This document shows positions 1 through 11,854 of a stretch of DNA of 64,000 nt, piece after piece. Origin of the DNA: Amaurobius ferox (lineage: Eukaryota > Arthropoda > Arachnida > Araneae > Amaurobiidae); NCBI GenBank assembly GCA_951213105.1, contig OX578139.1, positions 69,688,754-69,752,753 of the forward strand, read 5' to 3'. Position numbers and translations under genes: made by a program. Numbering within the stretch: the first letter of the stretch is position 1; each line of letters begins with the position of its first letter. The notes under the pieces are model-generated. The model saw only the letters and a list, made by a program, of their open reading frames with translations. It ran no database searches and was not told the origin of the DNA.

Positions 1-540
1 AGAAATGAGACTTGTCACTGAATAATACCCTGTTTCAGTCGTCCAAGAGGCTCGGGTTCAACACCATTGCAATCTCTCACATTGGTATCTTGTTGTAAAT
101 AGCAGTCTTTGTAAAGGATGATTTGAGTGCAATCCGTTTTTGGCCAATTGTGGAGAAACTGTTCTCGCTGATATTGGAATATCCAATGTATCCTGCAAAT
201 TCTGCAGAATGTCGACAGTCATCATTTGTTGGGCTGCCACTACATGCCTTTGAATGCATCGATGAATGTGTGCTGACCTACATCTGGATGGACCTGTACC
301 ACTGCTATGATTCACATGCCCTTCTTCAATGCATCTTCTAAATCCTTTGCATATTGGACGCATCTACACGTGTTTCAACAGCGATAGGCCTGTATGATCA
401 CCCAGCCATGCGTAGGCCTAAAATGAATCTCCTCACACGATTGTCTAAATGCTGAAATGGACTTTGGCATCATCGGCCAGGCATCTCTTCAACAATACGT
501 GTCTTCTGAAATAGAAAACGTATATCCATAGGTGACGGAC
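1..540 (-). pseudogene. Tc1-like transposase fragment, degenerate
   Basis: The minus strand from about 363 down to 58 reads as the helix-turn-helix half of a Tc1-family transposase, with RTVSPQLAKNGLHS followed by LQRLLFTTRYQCERLQWC, the usual join between the DNA-binding and catalytic parts. Just after that Cys (58-60) a TGA interrupts the frame; beyond it RASWTTE and a degraded catalytic segment continue off the left edge. Positions 363-540 give only broken frames. The protein would cut and paste its own element at TA sites; this copy is dead and cut by the window edge. The family call rests on these motifs only. Confidence 0.75.
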
Positions 541-813
541 AGTAACAACTGTTGGCTCTTCTGCCATTTTCATCCCTTTTATCCCGCTTTTTAATTACAT
601 AACCTACTTGCATTTCAGATCATTTGCATACATCGGCCATCTGCATTTGTCTTGCAATTTGCATAATTATATGGCAAAGCTTCATGGTGTTGCATTTTCT
701 ATGTTGGATAGTGTATATTACTCAAGATATATAAATGCAATTTTCAAATTTACTTTAAAAAATTTTTTTTTTTAAATGAATCTTTTTGCATATTGAATTT
801 GTGTAAATTTATA

Positions 814-1262
814 TAGGGAAGACTGGGGAGGGTTGACCCACTTTTTACAAATCTAATTTAAAAAGAAAAAGTTTTGCACCCACAGACATGCTTAACATAT
901 TTTTAAAGACCATATAATTTATTATTAAAATAAAAATACAACTAAAGTATGTTTCACACTAAAATAGAAAAATGCTTGAATTTAAAGAAAGAGCAATTTG
1001 TGGGTTAAGGCTCGCCACATGTGGGACATTAAAAGAGGGTTGATCCATTTGTTTAAATGAAGTACAACTACCAAATTTTGATAGGTAAAATACAACTACC
1101 AAATTTTGATAGGTAAAGTACAACTACCAAATTTTGATAGGTAATGACGTGCATCTACAGAATGTTCTGCCATATGTTGGAAGATTTAAAGAGCTTGAAC
1201 TAAAAGAAAAAATCATGGTGGGTCAACACTTCCCTATGGTCAACCTTCCCCAGTCTCCCCTA
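814..1262. mobile_element. MITE with about 28-bp terminal inverted repeats
   Basis: The left end (814-841) and the reverse complement of the right end (about 1233-1262) share TAGGGAAGACTGGGGAGGG / TAGGGGAGACTGGGGAAGG followed by TTGACC. TA flanks both sides, which suggests a TA target. About 450 bp with no transposase; an internal 29-bp triplication sits near the right end. Superfamily not assigned. Confidence 0.6.
1061..1144. repeat. 29-bp tandem repeat, three copies
   Basis: Three near-identical head-to-tail copies of a 29-bp unit containing ACAACTACCAAATTTTGATA, inside the 814-1262 MITE. Only a base or two differs between copies, so the expansion is recent or homogenised. Confidence 0.85.
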
Positions 1263-2094
1263 GTAAATTTAAAGCACTATAATAATCATGAAGTTCATAT
1301 GACAGTATGTAGCAATGTGACATCATTATGACTATAAACATTATAGATCATGAGCACATAAAATATAATATCATCAGGGCTCCAAAGAATCAGCCTGCAT
1401 CGAGCTGTCTTAAGCATGAAAATTTACTCTCGTATTAGGAAATGTGATTTGTGTGTGATTTTTCATATATTTCAAACTGTATAATTTATGTTCGTGAAAA
1501 TACAAGGTAGAAAACAGAATGTAGTTTGTTAAAATATCCTTAATGACCAGCTTCTAAACCTTCTTGACCTGTCCCTAAACAGTATTTTATTTATTTTTGG
1601 TGCTCCAAATCCTTATATATTGTAGTTAATACCTCTGTAGTTAATACCTGCTATCTATAATATTAAAATCTGACCAATCATGTTTATGTATATCCTGTGA
1701 TACTATGATTATGTATATCCTGTTTATTTCAAAGCTAATACTTGGTCAACACTTGCTTTTGTAAAATTTAGCTAACAATTCGAGGAGTTGCATGAAATTT
1801 TCAAAAAATTAAATTGATTTTTAAATGCTTATTAAAAAATTCTGTGTGAAAAGCCTCCAAATAGACAAAAAAAAAAAAAAAAAACTGCTCATCCTAAAAA
1901 CACTATCTCCTATGTTAGTTTTTGCACTAAAATCTTATACTTTTTTTAAAAACGAAAGCTAAATGTGTGAAAATTTACAGGTTGCAGTAAAAAAAAAAAA
2001 AGAAATCAAGAATTTTTTTATACAGATTTCTAAAAATACACACTGACAATCAGACCAATCAGACAAAATACCACAAATAAATGCAAAAATTCTG
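1263..2094. other. AT-rich non-coding DNA
   Basis: No exon, RNA gene or element end seen. Contains an A tract near 1867-1884 and a short direct repeat at about 1620-1640. Confidence 0.4.
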
Positions 2095-2409
2095 CCTCAT
2101 GTAGTAATGTTATTGTTGAAACCCAGACCGTCCGACCTACCAGAAAGGTGTAAGGTAACTGTTTGGACGGTCGGGAAGTGCCACCCAATTTAGACCGGAA
2201 CCCAGTGGGGGAGGCATCCACAGGGACCGTACCCTCCTTCCCCTACCACCAACCTCTCGGAAGGACTTTCGGACCCACATGTTTAACGTGATCGTACTTC
2301 GCATGAACACGGCGTCAGTTTTGGCAGTGGCTGGAATCGAACCCGGGCCAACCGAGTGCAACTCCAGCACGCTAACCAATGGGCTACCGTGCCCCTCATG
2401 TAGTAATGT
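2095..2409 (-). mobile_element. tRNA-derived SINE with 16-bp target-site duplication
   Basis: On the minus strand the 5' end (near 2390) begins with a tRNA-like head carrying an A box, TAGCCCATTGG, and a B box, GGTTCGATTCC, which match the polymerase III internal promoter consensus. The body runs to a tail near 2113-2120 that reads CAACAATA in the sense direction. CCTCATGTAGTAATGT flanks both sides (2095-2110 and 2394-2409), a clear target-site duplication from reverse-transcription-mediated insertion. A second copy lies at 46949-47247. Read-through of this body gives short open frames that are not genes. Confidence 0.88.
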
Positions 2410-3214
2410 GTAGTGTTTCTACATTTTTGTTTGCTTTTCATCTATCAAAAAACAACAGCGGATTTCTTTTCCAACAGATATCTAGACACTAAGTGAAATA
2501 AAATTTGCAATTTTCTAGATTTTAGAGATAAGGTTTCCATTTTTTAAATTTACAGTAATTTCAATATTATAAGCAATTTTTTTTGAAAATAGCTTGAATT
2601 GGATCAAAATTTTAATTACAAGTTCTTTTTATATTCTGTAATTAGTACTTTTTTTGAAAAGTAACAAGTATAGACTTCTGTTTAAATAAAAGTAACTGTT
2701 ACAAGTAACACTGTTACTTTTCATAATGACAAAACTTGATTAAAAGGGGTGTTTCCCAAAATTTAAAAAACACCCCCATTGCATATAAATCTAAAATGCA
2801 ATTTGAGTGTCTTCCAAATTTTTCAAACGCGACTTGTGGGTTTTTTTAATATGAACTTTGCATTTATAGCTGGCTACCTGGAAGGACTGAAATTGACAGT
2901 TCCTATAGAAGTTTGCAATTTATGGCGAGATTTTTGCTGTCTTTACAGATATTGACTATTCCATGCTGATGAGCACATAAGTGCAAAAACTGATCTATAG
3001 GAGCTGGTATCTGCAATGGGAGTGTCTTCTAAACTGTTACTTTAATCAGTTACTAATGGTACTTGCTTAATAATATGATCAAATTTATACAGGAGGTTTT
3101 AAAATTTTGAATGATATATATTTCATTTTTGCTTTTCTATTATGTATGAAATTTTGCTTTTATGACCTTGTTTTAGGATATTTATAAGTAGTTTTTTTAT
3201 AGGTATTTTATCAG
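2410..3214. other. AT-rich non-coding DNA before exon 1
   Basis: No signal-peptide exon recognised. A nested inverted repeat at 2688-2721 (AAAAGTAAC / GTTACTTTT, with TGTTAC / GTAACA inside) is the only structure of note. Confidence 0.4.
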
Positions 3215-3299
3215 TTCATTCAGAAGTATGCAACCCTATTGAATGTTTTGCATTGATGAGTAACGTGTTTCAGGAAGATATCAATAAAGATTCTTGTGT
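3215..3299 (+). CDS. Exon 1 of visible gene, cysteine module 1, first half
   Basis: An 85-nt exon between a pyrimidine-rich acceptor (TTTTATCAG before 3215) and a strong donor GTAAGT at 3300. It starts two bases into a codon (phase 1) and ends phase 2. It encodes HSEVCNPIECFALMSN, then about ten residues and a final Cys near 3295. The Cys spacing (x4, x15) is shorter than in exons 3 and 5 (x10, x20), so this half-module is diverged or partial. The x8 spacer across the junction to exon 2 matches the other two modules exactly, which is the main support. The 7.1-kb intron after it is full of transposon remains. An upstream exon supplying the start and signal peptide should exist. Confidence 0.55.
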
Positions 3300-5509
3300 G
3301 TAAGTATAATCTTCTTACCTGTACAAGTATTTTTTTTTATTATTATTATTACTGTAATTTTGAGTAGATAAGCTATGACATCTATGGGTTGAAAAGTTAA
3401 ATTTTTACTGCATACCGTGTAATGCCAAGATTCAGTTTTATAACAATACATTTGGTAAATACTATAAGCAATCTGAATTCAATATCACTGAAAAAAAAAA
3501 TCAGTGGTGGGTTCAATCCGATTGAACCAAATTGATTTTGCATGAATAACATCTTGTAAAATAAAACTCTAATAAAGTTTAATAAATTTATTTGTTGTTT
3601 TTGATAATGCTCCAATTTTAGTCAGATACTCTGACAATAGACATTATTCACTTTGAAAACTATGAATCTGATCTGAAATCCAATTATATCCTCTCAGAGT
3701 TTTCAAAGGGCTGCAAATTACTTATTAACTGTTTGTTCATAGCTAGCCAAAATATCAAAACTTTAACCATTGTATTCCCGAAACTATGAACTCTATCTGG
3801 AATATCTAATTATATATTCCTTATGTCTAGTGGTGTATTTTAAAATTCAATTTGGAGCGGGTGTTCAGTTCTAAATTAAGTTCATATTAATATGAAGAGG
3901 TCTAAGTTAGAGGTCTGTATGGACTCGGGCATGACCCATGGGCTTAGGTCTGACCTGACCCGTGGGCAGGATTGGGCCACATTTTATTAAATTCGGGTTG
4001 AGTTGGGCCTGCTCAAAATAAATAAAAAAGCTAAAAATAGAACAAAATTGAAACAGAAAAATTTGAAATTACATATGAAACAACATTCTCAATTAGAGGA
4101 TGAAAGTTTTCCTGTTCCATATTAAGTAATAAAAATTTGCTTATGGAGAACACAGATGAGTTAAATTAGAACCGGATACAGAAAAATTATAATTTCAGAC
4201 AGGAAATTGAAGACTTCGATGATTTTCGAAAGTCAAAATAAAAAATTGCTCTTCTTAATTTTCACCTGCTGATATGAATCGTTTTACTTTCCAGAAGAAT
4301 TAAGTTGTTTGAAACTATAGTAACACAACAAAAATATGTTCTGGCCTGGATATAGCAAATTAAATATATGACACTGATGTACCAGATGTCATGTTTCATA
4401 ACAACATGTGATCTAGGAATTTAATAGGGAAGAAATGCATTCCAAATTTAGTTTTTGAGAAAATGATCATTCAGTTACTATCATTGGTCAAGTGCAAGTT
4501 GCAATTTGTTATATTTTTAAATTTATTGAAAGAAAGTTTAATTGCTTCTGTACTGTGATTGCTTGACTTGTGGTGAAAATATGAAATTCAACAGGTACTG
4601 TTTACTTTAAAATTTAACACTGATTTTTTAATTTCAATTTCTTCTGTAATTTTAATTTCAATTATTAGATTCTGTATGTTTCTAAAATATCAAAATTAAA
4701 TAAATTCTATTCTTAAATTAAAATGCAGTTTCGTTGATTTCTTCCCGATATTAAATGAAAATTTATTTGAGCAAACTGTTATAATTATATGGACAAGTGA
4801 AGCGAAATTCATTTTCTATTCCTAATGAAGCAAAATCAGCATTTGCCATAATTTTATTATCCTTGTGACTCGAAAACTACAACAGATAGGAAAATGAAAT
4901 TTTCCATACATACAAATTGCATGCAGATTTGCAGAATGACAATTTAAATTATTAAAACAAAGAAAGTTTAATCACATTGAAATATTTTTAAAAATTCTAA
5001 CAATTGTGGCATATGGCATGTTTGTTTTGTTACTACTGCAATAAAGAATATTTGTTGCTGATAAGCTCTAAAGCTGGGAATACACCTCGAATTTTATTTC
5101 GAGACAGCGGGGGTCATTCGGGGTGAAAAACAATGGGAGGTCCCCGAAAACCACTTGTCTTCCTGGATCGGAGAGAGTGTCAAGTCTGAAATTGGGTTTA
5201 CCAAATTGGCTTGTTTATCGTCTGCAATGAAAGATGTATTTTGCCAAATGTCTTGATGTAATGAATGACTTTCGTGAAATCAAACCAACTGATAAATGGG
5301 TCTTGATATGACTTTCATTTCGTTTGTCTGTTTAAAAAATGGTGTTTAATGGTAAAATTGCTCTTGCCGTTTCTAATCGTATTTGATAGAACATAAAACT
5401 TTTGAAAAGAAGATATTCGCTAACAATTGAATTCGAATCAGAAAAAAATAAAAAATATTTTAAGGAAGTCTAAATTATGAATGTGTTATAACAAGGTGTC
5501 AGTATATTA

Positions 5510-5615
5510 TAAATGTGTAATAATCGAGTGTAATAATAATAATAGCTGTACTCAACCGGGATTCAAAACCAAGCATCTTCTAACTAGCCAATTGAGGCTA
5601 TATCTATTAAGGAAC
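5510..5615 (-). mobile_element. tRNA-derived SINE relic
   Basis: On the minus strand TAGCCTCAATTGG resembles a tRNA A box with one extra base, and GGTTTTGAATCCC lies downstream like an expanded B box. A (TAT)n tail follows at 5522-5542. Short and degenerate. Confidence 0.4.
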
Positions 5616-6194
5616 AGGGAAGAAATTCATTTCTCTTATAATGAAAGCTCTTATAATGATCCTACATTCTCCTCCTTCAGATTTCAGATTGAAATAAACA
5701 TACAAAAACAACATACAGAACTACTAAGGGATGTATATTTCTACAAAATTGTTAAATGTTATCTAGAGTAATTTAGAAAATATGGCCAACACGAGTCATG
5801 AAGTCATTTAGGATCCTCTCATTTATTCATACGTATTTAAGATAGTTGCGGTAAATCATGATACAAATTATGTTCTCAATAATATATCATTTGTAAAATT
5901 CTTACTAGCTATGTGACACTTTTAATGTGATCTTCTAATTTTTTTTATGGAAATATATATTAAAAAATATAATAAATATAAAACATAACATAGAATTAAG
6001 CAAGGATTAATTAATAAGCAAACTTAATGCAAACCTAAAATTTATTTTAAAATACATATATTTTTTCAGACTTGTAATTCAAGAGCTATTTTCTGTGTTT
6101 GCGATTTTTAAAAATTAGATTTTGCCACCTCACTAAACAATTTTGATCAATTTTGCATAGACGTATGCAATTTCACATTCTTGCGCAGAATGTC

Positions 6195-6515
6195 TGAACA
6201 TAATCACGGAAAAAGAGGGATTGAGAACAATCGATTGGGGGTTTACAGTGACTGATTTCGTTTTCCAATATTGACCAGATAGAGCAGTAATATAATTGTT
6301 CACTAATAAGTAGGGGGGGGGGGGCATCTGTAATCCTCTTGTCCACATCACTGCATTCTTAATATATGTTCAATTTATAAACGTAGGCAGGATCTGGTAA
6401 AAGGAGTATATGACCGAATGAGGGGTTACAGTGGTGAATTTCGTTTTACGGTATGGACCCCTTTGGATACCTAATGTAATTTTTCCACTAATGAGGGTAT
6501 TGCACCTAACAACCT
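6195..6515. repeat. Diverged direct repeat, about 183 bp apart
   Basis: Two segments share GGTTTACAGTG / GGGTTACAGTG, TTTCGTTTT, TATTGACC / TATGGACC and a final CACTAATRAG, starting near 6195 and 6385. Function unknown. Confidence 0.5.
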
Positions 6516-8764
6516 CTCCCTTCTTTTGCCATGTAAAAATGCAATTTTTAAGGAGTGCCATATGAAAAAGTGTACTTTCAAAATTCGATACTTAAGGTAT
6601 GATTTCACGAAAAAGATAAGTAAACAATAATGTCCCACACACACAAAATAACTGTATAAAAAATAAATAAGATCGGATTGAAATGATATGCGATCCTTTT
6701 TAATTTATTTTTTATCTTAATCGATAGCCTATAAAATTATAATTTTTTTTAAAATTTCATTCGAAAATTGGAGGGATTGGGGGGGGGGGGTCTTCCAAAC
6801 ACTCGATTGCGTTTAAAATCAAAAGGCTTTCAGTATTCTCTGATTGTAATTTTCATATTAAATTTCGTTCAAATGGCACCATTCGTTCGTGAGACATCTT
6901 CTCCAAAGACTCACAGACACACACACGTAGCATCGAAAATCGTCGTCCTAATAAAAAATTTACTCAGTTCGGTTATGTCCAGTGGTCGATACTATTAGTG
7001 GGCAAAGTTTCACTTTACAAAAGTTACTTAATACTTGCTTTACATATTTTCGCAGCTAAATACAGAAGTGGAAATATTTTTAGCTAAATGAGTATTTTTT
7101 TAACCCCAACGAAAAAAGATGCCAAAAGATTCTGAAAGAAGAAAAGACGCCAAACGGTCATTAAACAAACAACCCTTCAACCGCAAGACCCCCCGCAGAC
7201 TGTCCAAATATCAAGCAGAACCAAGGAAAAAGTTTCCCGTCAGCTCACTCCCACCCACAGGGAAACTTAACGCTCGTCCTTTGATAAATCCCGCTGTCTG
7301 GTAACAATACTCCTGGTGTATGGCGACCCTAACGAGACAGGCATTGCATTGTTCACTGATAACTTAAATGGGTGAAGAAAGCATTTTTTTTTTACAACAT
7401 AATCACAGTTAAGAGCCGTTTTCTCATTTCATCTCTGATTACTCAACTAAAACTTTATTTATACAGATTTTTTAAATTAACTTATGTGTAATTTCTTAAA
7501 TAGCAAGTTTTAATCATCATACAAGGCAACAGACTTCAATGTATTGTAAAAAAATTCGGGCCAGGCTGCATTGGGTCTGGCTTTGAGTACTTGTGGGGCA
7601 AGTCAGGTTTGGTTATTTGATAAAAATTTTTGGGCTTTGGCCGGGTCTTGATATTCTCGGACTGGGCCAGATAAAATATTTTAATTTAGAAGTGTGCATA
7701 CCTCTAGTTTCTCAGTAACTAGCTTTTGAGCTTCACTTCTTCCTGTTTTTCTGCCAGCTTTAGAAACTGGGATTTTTCCAAATTTGGAGACGTTGGGGTT
7801 TTGCATGTCAGGGGCGGTCATTGGGGGAGGGTGCTGGGATATGTGACACCATTGAGAAAATACCCCAAATTATTTTTTTAGTTATATAGATTTATTACAA
7901 TTTCTATTGAAAAAAATCTGAATATTTAGTTCAATTAAATCAAGAATTATTGGAAATAAGTGATGGCATATGTCACTAGATGGCAGTATTACAGCTTTCC
8001 TGAGAGAAAGAAGACTCTCATGAAAACTGTAGTGCATAGAATTTTCAGGGGAAAATACAGGGAACACATTGATATTTGTTTAAGGTCACTTCCCTTTTAC
8101 CACCTTGTCCTGAGCGAGTGAATGGTGTGTCTACAATATTAAAAATTTGGCTTAAAAGAAAAACAGATATTGCAGGTTTCACATAGGATATCCAGCCACG
8201 TTTTGCAGGCGCTTTTCACCAAAGAAAATAAGAGCAGCAGTGAAACATGAAAAAGTACTTCTCAAATTGGCCCAGTTTTGCTAATTTGGTTTCAGTTTTC
8301 TACATTTAAAAATGTCTGTGTTCTCTCTCTCGTCTAGTTTGATGAATAAATTTGGAAGTTTAAATAAATATTTGAAAACAATTTACTCATTTTATGTAAT
8401 TTTGATTTCTTTTATGTATTCTATTAACCTAGTTCTTTCATGCCGAAATTGTTTTGTATATTAGATTTAGAAAATTGAAATCTAAAAAATCTTCAATACC
8501 TTTTTTTTTAATAAGTGAGTTGAATAAGTGGGGGTTATTTATGATATTTTAGAGGTTTCTGTCCATTGTGAGTAAAATATGACACTCAGTTTTGGGACAC
8601 TCAGTTTGAGGGGTCACTTGACCTACCCAGCTGCCTTACTTTTTCATCTATTTAACATTAAAAAATACCTAAAAATTAAAGAAATTCGAAAAATATTTGT
8701 TAAAAAGCTTTAAAATTAAATTTGCATCATGATCCTTTTATCTGATGTCATTTTCCTGGAAATT

Positions 8765-9730
8765 TTGCCCCCCGCTGGTGGCTATATTGCTCAGATACCC
8801 CATGGGTGTCTATTTTAATTGAGGTAGCCCCCCAAATTTCTTATCTTGGCTTCCAATTCAGTGATTTTAATTTTGATGATGGCTATAGTCTCCGCATCAC
8901 CCATACGTTTCATCTGAATATACATATTTTGTGCCAACCCCATGGGCATAACTGTTAGGTTTACTAGCCCCCACAATTTTATATCTCGTTTCCTGATTGA
9001 GCAATTTTGGTTCTGCTAGTGGGTATAGTCTCTGTACCATTTGTACCTGTCACCTGAATATGCATCTTTGTGAGAATTCCCTGAGTATAACTTTTAATTC
9101 AGTTAGTCCCCTTCCCCAAATTTCCCATCTTGCCTCCTAATTGAGCTATTTTGATTCTGCTGGTGATTGTAGTCTCTGCACCATCTGTATGTATCACCTT
9201 GATATACATATTTGATGGATATAATACACATACGTTTTTTGTGTCAACCCCCTGTGTCTAACTTTTAGTTTGACTAGCCCCTACAATTTTCACATCTCAG
9301 TTCCTAATTGAGCAATTTTGATTCTGAGGGTGATTATAGTCTCAGAAATATTTGTACATGTCACCCGGATATACACATTTTTGTGTCAAACTCTGGTTGT
9401 AACTTTTAGTTGAATGAATTCCCACAATTTACATATCTGTTCCTAATTGAGCCATTTTGGTTCTGCTGATGGCCATAGTCTAGCACCATTTGTACATATC
9501 ACCTGGATATGCATCTTTAACATGACAAATCACTGAGCATAACTTTTACTTCAGTTAGCACCCCCCCCCCCCCCCCCTAATTTTTCATTTTGCCTCCCAA
9601 TTCACCGATTTTGATTTTACTGGTTGCTATAGTCTCAGAACCATCTGTACATGTCACCAGAATATGCATATTTTTTTAGTCAACTCCCTGGGCTTAACTT
9701 TTAGTTTAACTAGCCCTCACAATTTTACTT
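8765..9730. repeat. Tandem repeat, about 140-167-bp period, 6-7 copies
   Basis: The marker TATAGTCTC (or a one-base variant) recurs at 8884, 9024, 9168, 9335, 9474 and 9628, a spacing of 140, 144, 167, 139 and 154 bp, with a partial unit at 8783. Each unit also carries a CTAGCCCCC-type tract, CCTAATTGAGC and TCACCTGAATATGCAT. Copies are clearly diverged, so the array is old. It sits in the intron between exons 1 and 2. Confidence 0.75.
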
Positions 9731-10439
9731 TAATGTAAATTAGGACTATGTAATATTTTCCACTGGAGGGGGGGTCTAATAATAAAATAAAATAGATATA
9801 AAATAACAATTAAATAAAATAGAGTGCCATACACAGAACAAGTGTATGGTTTTTATGAAGTTTAAAACAGTAAAAATTTTATCGTTATTTTATCTGGTAA
9901 TATGTGCATTTTATGAGCTGGAAAATACTTTTTTAATATATAGAAATAATTTCTAATATTACCATAATTTGATTGTGTCGAAAGCCCAGACCATTCGGCT
10001 CGTCCAAGGACTTAGAGCAATTTAATGAATGGCCGGATAATTTTTTTATTGTGTAAAGAAGTTTAGAAAACAAGTGTTTTCATCAAAATGTGGTATTTGT
10101 CATTAAATTCTGTGCATAATTGTTTATTGAAAGATTATAATCTGTGAGAATTATATGGGTTGAATATTTTTGAAATGAATTCACAATAATGGATTTTCTA
10201 GTGTAGAATAATTTTTCTAAGTTTGATGTGTAGATTGAACATATTGTATAGTACTGCAATTTCAGAATACAAAACAAAATTGCAGTATAACAAAATGATT
10301 TTAGTGATCTCGTAAATTTTGAATGAGATTTGATTTGCGTACTTCAATAAAATCATGTTAACAAAATCAAAATCTTGTATATGTGTTGTTTTTATTAGTG
10401 AATTCATTACATATGTTTCAATTATAAATATATTCTTAG
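9731..10439. other. Intron sequence without recognised features
   Basis: AT-rich, with short minus-strand open frames that show no coding character. Nothing supported. Confidence 0.4.
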
Positions 10440-10558
10440 AAAAATATCCAAGATTGAACACTGTGTCAGCTTGTGCTATTCCAAAACCAGTGCTCTAGAT
10501 AACAGCATATTTAATGGATTACAGATAGTGAAGCAAGATATTTGTGAAAATGATCAAG
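10440..10558 (+). CDS. Exon 2, cysteine module 1, second half
   Basis: A 119-nt exon from acceptor TATATTCTTAG to donor GTACTA at 10559; phase 2 in, phase 1 out. It encodes KISKIEHCVSLCYSKTSA, then a stretch ending KQDICENDQ. The opening KISKIEHC aligns with KVSEAQQC of exon 4, and the spacing to the last Cys is x22, as in exons 4 and 6. The gap between its first two Cys is only x3 rather than x7/8, so module 1 is the most diverged of the three. Its polypyrimidine tract is weak, which lowers confidence in the acceptor; a second AG at 10468-10469 would keep the same phase but lose the KISKIEHC homology. Confidence 0.65.
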
Positions 10559-11854
10559 GTACTATTGCTTGTAATTTTTTTTTGTATTCTATTTTTTTTT
10601 TTGTTATATGTATTATGTCTTATCTATATGCTAATATCCAAGTATTTGTTTGTCTATCCATTTATCTCTCATGATCTTTTCAGGCACTTCCTGAATCATG
10701 ACTTGAAATTTGGTGAATGGGTCAATCATTTGATATAAATCCTGGGATAAATCTAATTTTTTGATAATGGTCATTTAAGGGGAATGCGTTACACTAAAAC
10801 ATTTGAAATACGAACTAATTTAAAACATATTTTCTGATGAGATAAGGATTTGAAATGTAGTGCAAGGGTTGATTGTTTCATAGCATGGTTCCCAAATGGT
10901 CTCTTTTTTCTTATTTTATTTCCTTTTTTTAACAATTTACAAATCAGTTAATTGCATATTATAGAATTGCCAATGCACTGTCCAGAAATATCAGTATGAT
11001 ATTGTGCATTAATTGATAAAAATGCAATTTTCTGCCTTTCGGTCAATATTCATTTCTTTATGTTCTTGCATTAGTGTCAAAGGTTCAATTATAATATTTG
11101 AGGTCATTAAAACCCTCAGGAATGGCTCACAATAAGCATTAAAAGATTCTGGTCTATCCTTTACTTTCTGATTGCAAGGGGTGATCAACAGATCATATAT
11201 GAACATGTGCAATGAGTTATCTTTTGCCTTTGTAATTATTGAAAACCTTGGAACCTGAAAAAATTATGATCTATTGATAGGACTGAATTTAGCTAGTGTA
11301 ACATATAAAAGTACAATAATTGTGTAGGGAAGAATAAACTAAAAAAAGTAAGAAATCTGAAGATCTTTAAGGCTTCAATTGAACAAAATATCCTAAAGCC
11401 ACAAAATATTGAGAAAATCTTAAAAGCTTAACAACTAAGAAGTTAAATATTACAAAAATCAAGAAAATGTTCAAATGCTGATCTCTGACAAACTTCTTAA
11501 TGAAGCTAATAAGATGCTGAGATAAGTTCCTGGTAAAAGTGGTTTTACTGAAGCTAAAATAGCACAAACTATGATTAAATGTGTCATTAAATCAAAAGAA
11601 AGTAAACACAAGCAATTATTTTTAATTCTCTTGAAAAGTAACTTATCAAGAAAAATAATTCTATGATAAGTCTTTTTTAACTAAAAGAGCAAGAATATAT
11701 TGAGGCTTTCTAGATGTCCTACTTTTCATACTTTTTTTTGGAATAGTCTTAATTTGTCTTATTTTTTATATTTTATTTCTGTGGGGTAGCTTAAAAAATA
11801 AGGGTTCTTGTAATAACTCTTTTTGTGCAGTTGTCTTTGCCTCATATATATATA
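10559..11854. other. Intron sequence without recognised features
   Basis: AT-rich intron 2 up to the inverted-repeat element at 11855. Nothing supported. Confidence 0.4.

Larger units (their letters stand above)
5076..7325. mobile_element. 2.25-kb element with 36-bp imperfect inverted repeats
   Basis: 5076-5111 and the reverse complement of 7290-7325 match at about 26 of 36 positions, including ATACACC and a perfect AGACAGCGGG block. No clear transposase frame lies between. The interior holds a tRNA-like relic (5510-5615), two G tracts (about 6314-6324 and 6780-6790) and a diverged direct repeat. Superfamily not assigned. Confidence 0.45.
3908..7707. mobile_element. Possible degraded DNA transposon with short inverted ends
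   Basis: The left end TTAGAGGTCTGTATGG and the reversed right end CTAGAGGTATGCAC match over about 12 bases. GC-rich subterminal tracts (GGGC and CCCG motifs at 3925-4010 and 7555-7675) sit inside each end, contrasting with AT-rich flanks. No transposase is readable and a second element (5076-7325) lies inside. No target duplication found. Confidence 0.35.

Noticed and set aside
5481..5771. 96-residue plus-strand frame
   Set aside because: Overlaps a tRNA-like relic and AT-rich DNA; no splice context or homology.
7809..8773. Possible hAT-type MITE beginning CAGGGGCGGTCATTGGGGG
   Set aside because: The left end resembles the hAT end at 39848, but the candidate right end (GCCCCCCGCTG) is weak and there is no 8-bp duplication.
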